A stretch of 64,000 nt of DNA from NCBI RefSeq assembly GCF_032191515.1, contig NC_091431.1:60687742-60751741 (forward strand), written 5' to 3'. Of this stretch, positions 59,101 through 64,000 are shown one piece after another. This DNA is from Phaenicophaeus curvirostris. Lineage: Eukaryota; Chordata; Aves; Cuculiformes; Cuculidae. Both the position numbers and the translations under genes were made by a program. The notes below the pieces were generated by a model. It ran no database searches. It was not told the DNA's origin and was given only the letters and a program-made list of their open reading frames with translations. Within the stretch, counting starts at the first letter, position 1, and every line of letters begins with the position of its first letter.

Positions 59101-62100
59101 TGAAGACAAGAGACTTCGTGACCCTACAGATCTTCATAAAATAGGTAATTCTTTGGCTAGTTTGTTCTTGCCATTGAACTACCGCGACAAATTATATGAA
59201 CTGCACTTGAGTAAAATTTTGCATTTTTTAAATACTGTAGATTTACAGATCTAATTACAGTTAGCACAGGTCCTTGCCCAGAGCTGCACATTCTTCCATC
59301 AGTAGTCTGGCTCAGGAAATGTCACTTGAAAGTTTTCATGGCATTTCAAGGCAGTAGCAAATCTTTGTGATTCCATCAAAAAGTTTGCCATGACCAAGAA
59401 AGGATTCTAACACATAGGTAAAAAATTAGTTGAAGGAATCCCACCCAACCAGACCACAAATAGAGAACAGGGTGCCCATAATGATTGTAACGTAAGCGTA
59501 CAGTGCGCAGACAGCTGTTGAAGAAGGGGTGGACCCACTCCTTTGGTAGCACCGTTTTGCTAGGAATCATGTTGCCTTTGGTAACTTTCCAAGCTTGTGT
59601 CTTACTCTTCTGAGGAAAGTACATTTAGCTGGCTCACAGAATTAGTTCCTGAAGAAGTTTTCCATTCAGAAGGGCAAGGTTGGTATTTCCTTTGTTTGTA
59701 ACTCGAGATTGTAGCACTGTGTGTGCTGCATAGATAGCTGCTGTGAAATAGATCAGAAAATTTATTTCTTAGTATAAGAAGGTTACCTGACACTGAATGT
59801 TTCTATACTTTATGTCTTTCTCATGTAATATCGTGAAGTTTCTTATGCAAGTGAAAAAATGTGTAAGATATATATTCTGCTAATTTTACTACTGAAGAAA
59901 AAAGTGGGAGGAATCAAGTTTCCTGGCATGATGAAGTCTCAGGTGTCTCTTGCGGAACAGATTTCATTTCCTTCAGCACAAACTCAAAAGCAGACCAAAG
60001 ACAGTAGTGGAAGCATCGTTTATGGCATCAGTTATGGGAAGCTACACAAAGTTGTCAGCACTTCAGCTTCGCTTTTACTCCCATTAAGCTGTCTGCAGAC
60101 TTTTATTCCTTCCAATTTGGAGGAGTGGAGTTCAGCTTTCTTCTCTCACAATTTGCAACATGATGTGAAAGCATCCTTTGTTTTCTCAGACTAATTTCAG
60201 GAAGCTAATGTGTCATTAGTCAGCTAAAATTCATATTTTATTATAAATAAGTTGCTATTATGGACAAGAAATACTAAAGCCTATAGCAAAAAACCCCAAA
60301 ACATTAAACCTGTCAAATGTTTGTGACAATTTACTAGATGCATTGATTTTAATAGCTGCATCTGCTTTCTATTACAACTACCAACTGCAGTTGTCATCCA
60401 CACTCCTGGTCTCCACCTGCAGCTAATTACACTGCACGTTGCTGCCTTCTGCAGCTGCTCCACTGGCCTGGTTCTCCAGTCTCTGGTACTTCTGCTCTTC
60501 TCATCCACCTGTTTCTGAATGTCGCTTACTCTCTCTATTAGCCCTTATTAGAGAAGATGAGGAAATGCTTTCTCAGTACGGTTATGCCAGAGTGTTTAAG
60601 TAATATACAAATCATGCAAATGGATTTGTGCTACATCTTGCTTCTCTGTGGCCTGAGGGCACGGTTTCTATGGCAGTTAATGCACTGACTGTGTGTGCAA
60701 TTAATAATGATTAGTCAGAAAGAAGAACTTGTACTGTAAAATTACATTTAAACAGAGAGAGTTCCAAGAGAGAAGAACATCCACTGGTATATCCTCAACG
60801 TCAATTGGCTATAAAAGTTGATTAAATTTTTACCAATTCCACTGTTCTGGTGAACTAGGATATTCTGAATTAGAACTGAAAAATGTGTAATGGAAAAGTA
60901 GTATTCTGAGGTGTTTACCTCTTTGCCTGCCCCTCAATTCTGCACTGATTCGTTGATAAAAATAACAATTAACTTTTTCTAAACTTTTTCTCCCTTTTCC
61001 TCTCAAATAAGGCAATCTGAGACAGGCACTAATTTTCATAAAGTGTCTGATAATGAGCCCCTGAGATAACACATCTCAGTGCAGGTAAAGAAGGTTGCCT
61101 GTGTCTATGTGTCATAACCTGAAGTGTTTCTAAACACACAGTCTTATTATTTAATACTCCTACCATTTTGAAATACAAAACATACCTTTTATGTTAATTT
61201 TCACTCAGAAACACAGCTCTCAATCTACTAATCTTACCTGTATTCCAAGTCAAGAAAAATACTTCAACTTAAGTTATAAAGAATAAAAGTGTAAGTCGCT
61301 ATCCTTGACAAAATTATTTCTAATTTTAATAATAGATTGTGCTGTTTCTGTCTTCTGGCACAGTAACTTGAAACCTTGGAAATGCACATTGTCTTTGGTG
61401 GAGAAAAGAGGCTTAAAACCAAACTTTTCCAAACCATGGTGTGCTTTCTGGTGATGCCAAAAGGCAACCAGCAAAGCAACTTGAGCTATTCCTGGTTTTG
61501 AGGACCAACAGGGTTTCTGAATACAGGTATTCATAATAGAAAAGTGTTGGCCAAGCAATAAATGAGTAAATTCTTTTCAGGAATGAGAACAAATATGGCC
61601 AGTTACACGCTAAAGCTTCGATGCAGTGAAAATTACTGGGTTTCCTACCAGAATGTTCCTTGCTTACAGTGTCTATCTGTGATGCCTGTTTCTTTTCACC
61701 TTGTAGATTTTCACCATCAATTCAAATTGGAAAAGTACAATTCCAGCAGGCATTTCTAAAACAACAAATTCTGTCACTTATACGTTGTCTCGTATGTCTG
61801 GCTTTTAAACAATATATAGTATTATTTCTCATAGTGAATTAGAGAAGTTAGAAAGTTACTGTTCAGAGGCTCTTTCTGTAAGGCACAGATAGATTTTCCC
61901 CCACTTCGAAGAAAAGGTGGAAGTAAATGAACAGGTTGCTTCTAACTGTGCAATATAAGCTGTTCTGTATCTGGCAAGTATCTGGCAAGTGCATTCTATC
62001 TTGAAATAATAGGTTTCTATTTTCTGTAGGAAAACAGTGGATTATCAGTATAAAATATGAAGTTCAGACACAACCACAAGTCTGACCTTTGGATTTTGCT

Positions 62101-64000
62101 TCCAAACACCCACACGTGAACTGTACAGACTGAAGTCATTAGACACGTAATTACTTGAGCCGCACTGCTGCTGGTGGTGGGAAGGACCTCAGACTGGCTT
62201 TTTGCAGTCCTTTTAAGCTGACCTAGGTGATGGTTGCTACCAAAAGCAGTCATTGCACTATGTCCCTGCAAATATGCAACTGCCTTAAGCTGTGTGTTCT
62301 TCTGTTTCTTGTCTGCATGAGTGAGCTGCATGAAGCTGTTTTTTGCCAAGATCTTCCTGGGAAGATCACCGTAGCTGCTCCCTCCTTTGCTCTTGGCTAT
62401 GTGGTTCTGCCTTTTTCCCCTGGTTCTTTATCCAGAACTTTGCTCAATCATTTTAATTCATTAATCAACAGAAGGTAGCTTCCAACACTTTGCTTTTACA
62501 ATTTTGTCAGGTTTTAGAAAGTTGGATCTCATGGAAGGGCACTGGCAGAACTGGCACAGTTGAGAGCAGTTGGAGCTGGAGTTCCCTACAAAGCAGTGGT
62601 AACACTGCTGCTGTTAAAGTCCAGCTGTGAATCCTCCAACTCCAATTGGAGCTCAGGAATTTTTAAAGCCTTTTATAAGCATAAGCATAAGCCTTCTGAA
62701 GCTTTGTTCTTCAAGCAGGAGGTGTAAGCAAGTATATCTACTCACCATGACAGTTCATTTGCACTAAGTTCTACAGATAATGTTGTTTCTACAGACAGTA
62801 TAAACCCCAAGAGAACACCTTGGCTTACCTTGTCCAATTGTTCACCTAAAGAGAACCTTAATTAACAAATACTTGTGGTGTCTGTATGTGTGCAAGATGT
62901 CCATGCTCCCATTCTTGTCTGAAGACTGGAAAGCCCTAATCAGCTCATCTGGAAGCCCAGTTATAAACCTTAAATGGCATCAGACCTCTGTGTAGAAGAA
63001 CTAGATCACATGCTGATTCCCTTAGGAGGAAAAGACTTACCTGTGCCTAGCTGGATTCCTCCTGTTAGGCAGGTTCTCTCTCTGCCCCTACAGAGAGGAG
63101 AGAGGCAGCTGTACACTACTGAATAACATGCTGGGAGATGTTCAAGGAATGTCATTTTCCACAGAGAAAGACTATCTAACATTTCTGACATTTTGGGATT
63201 CATACACAGCTAGGTTTAAACCATTACTACAAGTAACTATTGGGCTTCTCAGAATATTTGACTTATGGATTCAAGTGTAGGTATAAATCTTGAACTAGTG
63301 CAGCTTATTTATTTGCAACAACAGGCTGTTCCAGCCAATGGTAAATGGGTATGCTAAATCAGTAACTCAAATCTTGGCCAGTTCTGGGTACAGCATGTCC
63401 TATCTCCATCTATAAATTTATGTACATGCTTGTATTGTTAATTATATACATATCAAGCAGTGAAAATACTGATCTCACTAGGCATCGATTCTATTCTAAG
63501 GGAAGTTGTGTTCTACTTTATTCAATGAGAAATACTTGATTTCTCTTAATAAAATCTCTGTTTTCCATAAAAAGTTAATCATCTGCAATAAAGCACATTG
63601 TGTCAGGACAGATCAAAGACAATACATTTATTAAACTTTGAGAAAATAACAAACAAAACATTGACATAAGGAAAGTTAAATAGAAATTGAAAGACACATC
63701 TTCTGACCAGCGTATAATGGCTTGTGTGACCAGTAAAGTACCAAAATGACATTCTGAGTTTGATTGAGGTATTTAGCTATTTTTGGCAATAGAAACAGAG
63801 TAAGAAACTTCTTTCAAACACAAACATAGGCGTTACTTGCATTAGTGTCTATCATCTATGAAATTTTATATGAAACTAAATAATATAGCTGTTAGAAAAA
63901 TATAGCAGCAAATTAGCAGAATATCTAACGCACATTTACCATAAAGTACGTGCTAAACTTAAAAATCCCACCCAATAGTTGGGCCCAGTCCTTTAGCCCT
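56181..64000. other. Intergenic, toward the expected GHR locus
   Basis: About 7.8 kb of AT-rich sequence with no repeat copy, RNA gene or protein-like exon that I could recognise. By vertebrate synteny the 3' end of GHR would lie further right on the minus strand. Its large last coding exon is not in the window. Confidence 0.55.

Noticed and set aside
56181..64000. 3' coding exon of GHR
   Set aside because: Expected by synteny, but no long minus-strand ORF with cytokine-receptor sequence is present.
1..64000. CRISPR arrays, operons, tRNA or rRNA genes
   Set aside because: No direct-repeat/spacer arrays, no tRNA B-box with cloverleaf and no rRNA-like sequence was seen. The DNA is vertebrate nuclear.

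Overview
The window is vertebrate nuclear DNA, and almost certainly avian. Every recognisable recent interspersed repeat is a CR1 LINE, many ending in the typical avian CR1 3' terminus (ATTCTATGATTCT-like). Coding sequence is sparse, the exons have GT-AG boundaries, and two short CpG islands stand out from an AT-rich background. The genes are the conserved block ZNF131 - SELENOP - CCDC152, which lies next to GHR in other vertebrates. GHR is on chromosome Z in chicken, so a Z-linked avian locus is the natural reading, but the species cannot be fixed from the sequence.

Layout. (1) 1-13.5 kb: the 5' half of ZNF131 on the minus strand. Four coding exons are present (8522-8399, 6993-6892, 6139-5995, 3438-2750), with a probable non-coding first exon in a CpG island at 12.83-13.69 kb. 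The rest of the gene lies off the left edge. (2) 11.2-12.9 kb: a pile-up of CR1 fragments including an inverted copy of the edge of the ZNF131 CpG island whose CpGs have decayed. (3) 13.7-28.1 kb: intergenic, with several CR1 copies and no gene seen. (4) 28.1-36.0 kb: SELENOP on the plus strand. It has a TATA promoter with forkhead and HNF4-like sites, five exons, 12 in-frame UGA codons to be read as selenocysteine, two SECIS elements in the 3' UTR, and a poly(A) signal. (5) 36.1-49.0 kb: CCDC152 on the minus strand, eight coding exons, 255 residues, convergent with SELENOP. (6) 49-64 kb: upstream of CCDC152, with a second CpG island at 51.8-52.4 kb containing a short GC-rich tandem repeat, more CR1, and then about 8 kb with no gene seen.

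How the genes relate. SELENOP makes the secreted selenium-transport protein. Its two SECIS elements recruit the machinery that decodes UGA as selenocysteine. CCDC152 runs into it tail to tail. The first canonical CCDC152 poly(A) signal on the minus strand lies inside the 3' arm of SELENOP SECIS 2, so the two mRNAs should be complementary over the end of the SELENOP 3' UTR. ZNF131 is an unrelated BTB/zinc-finger transcriptional regulator.

Exon boundaries were assigned by reading splice sites and reading-frame phase. In all three genes the phases close exactly. Protein identities come from recognising family sequences, not from a search.
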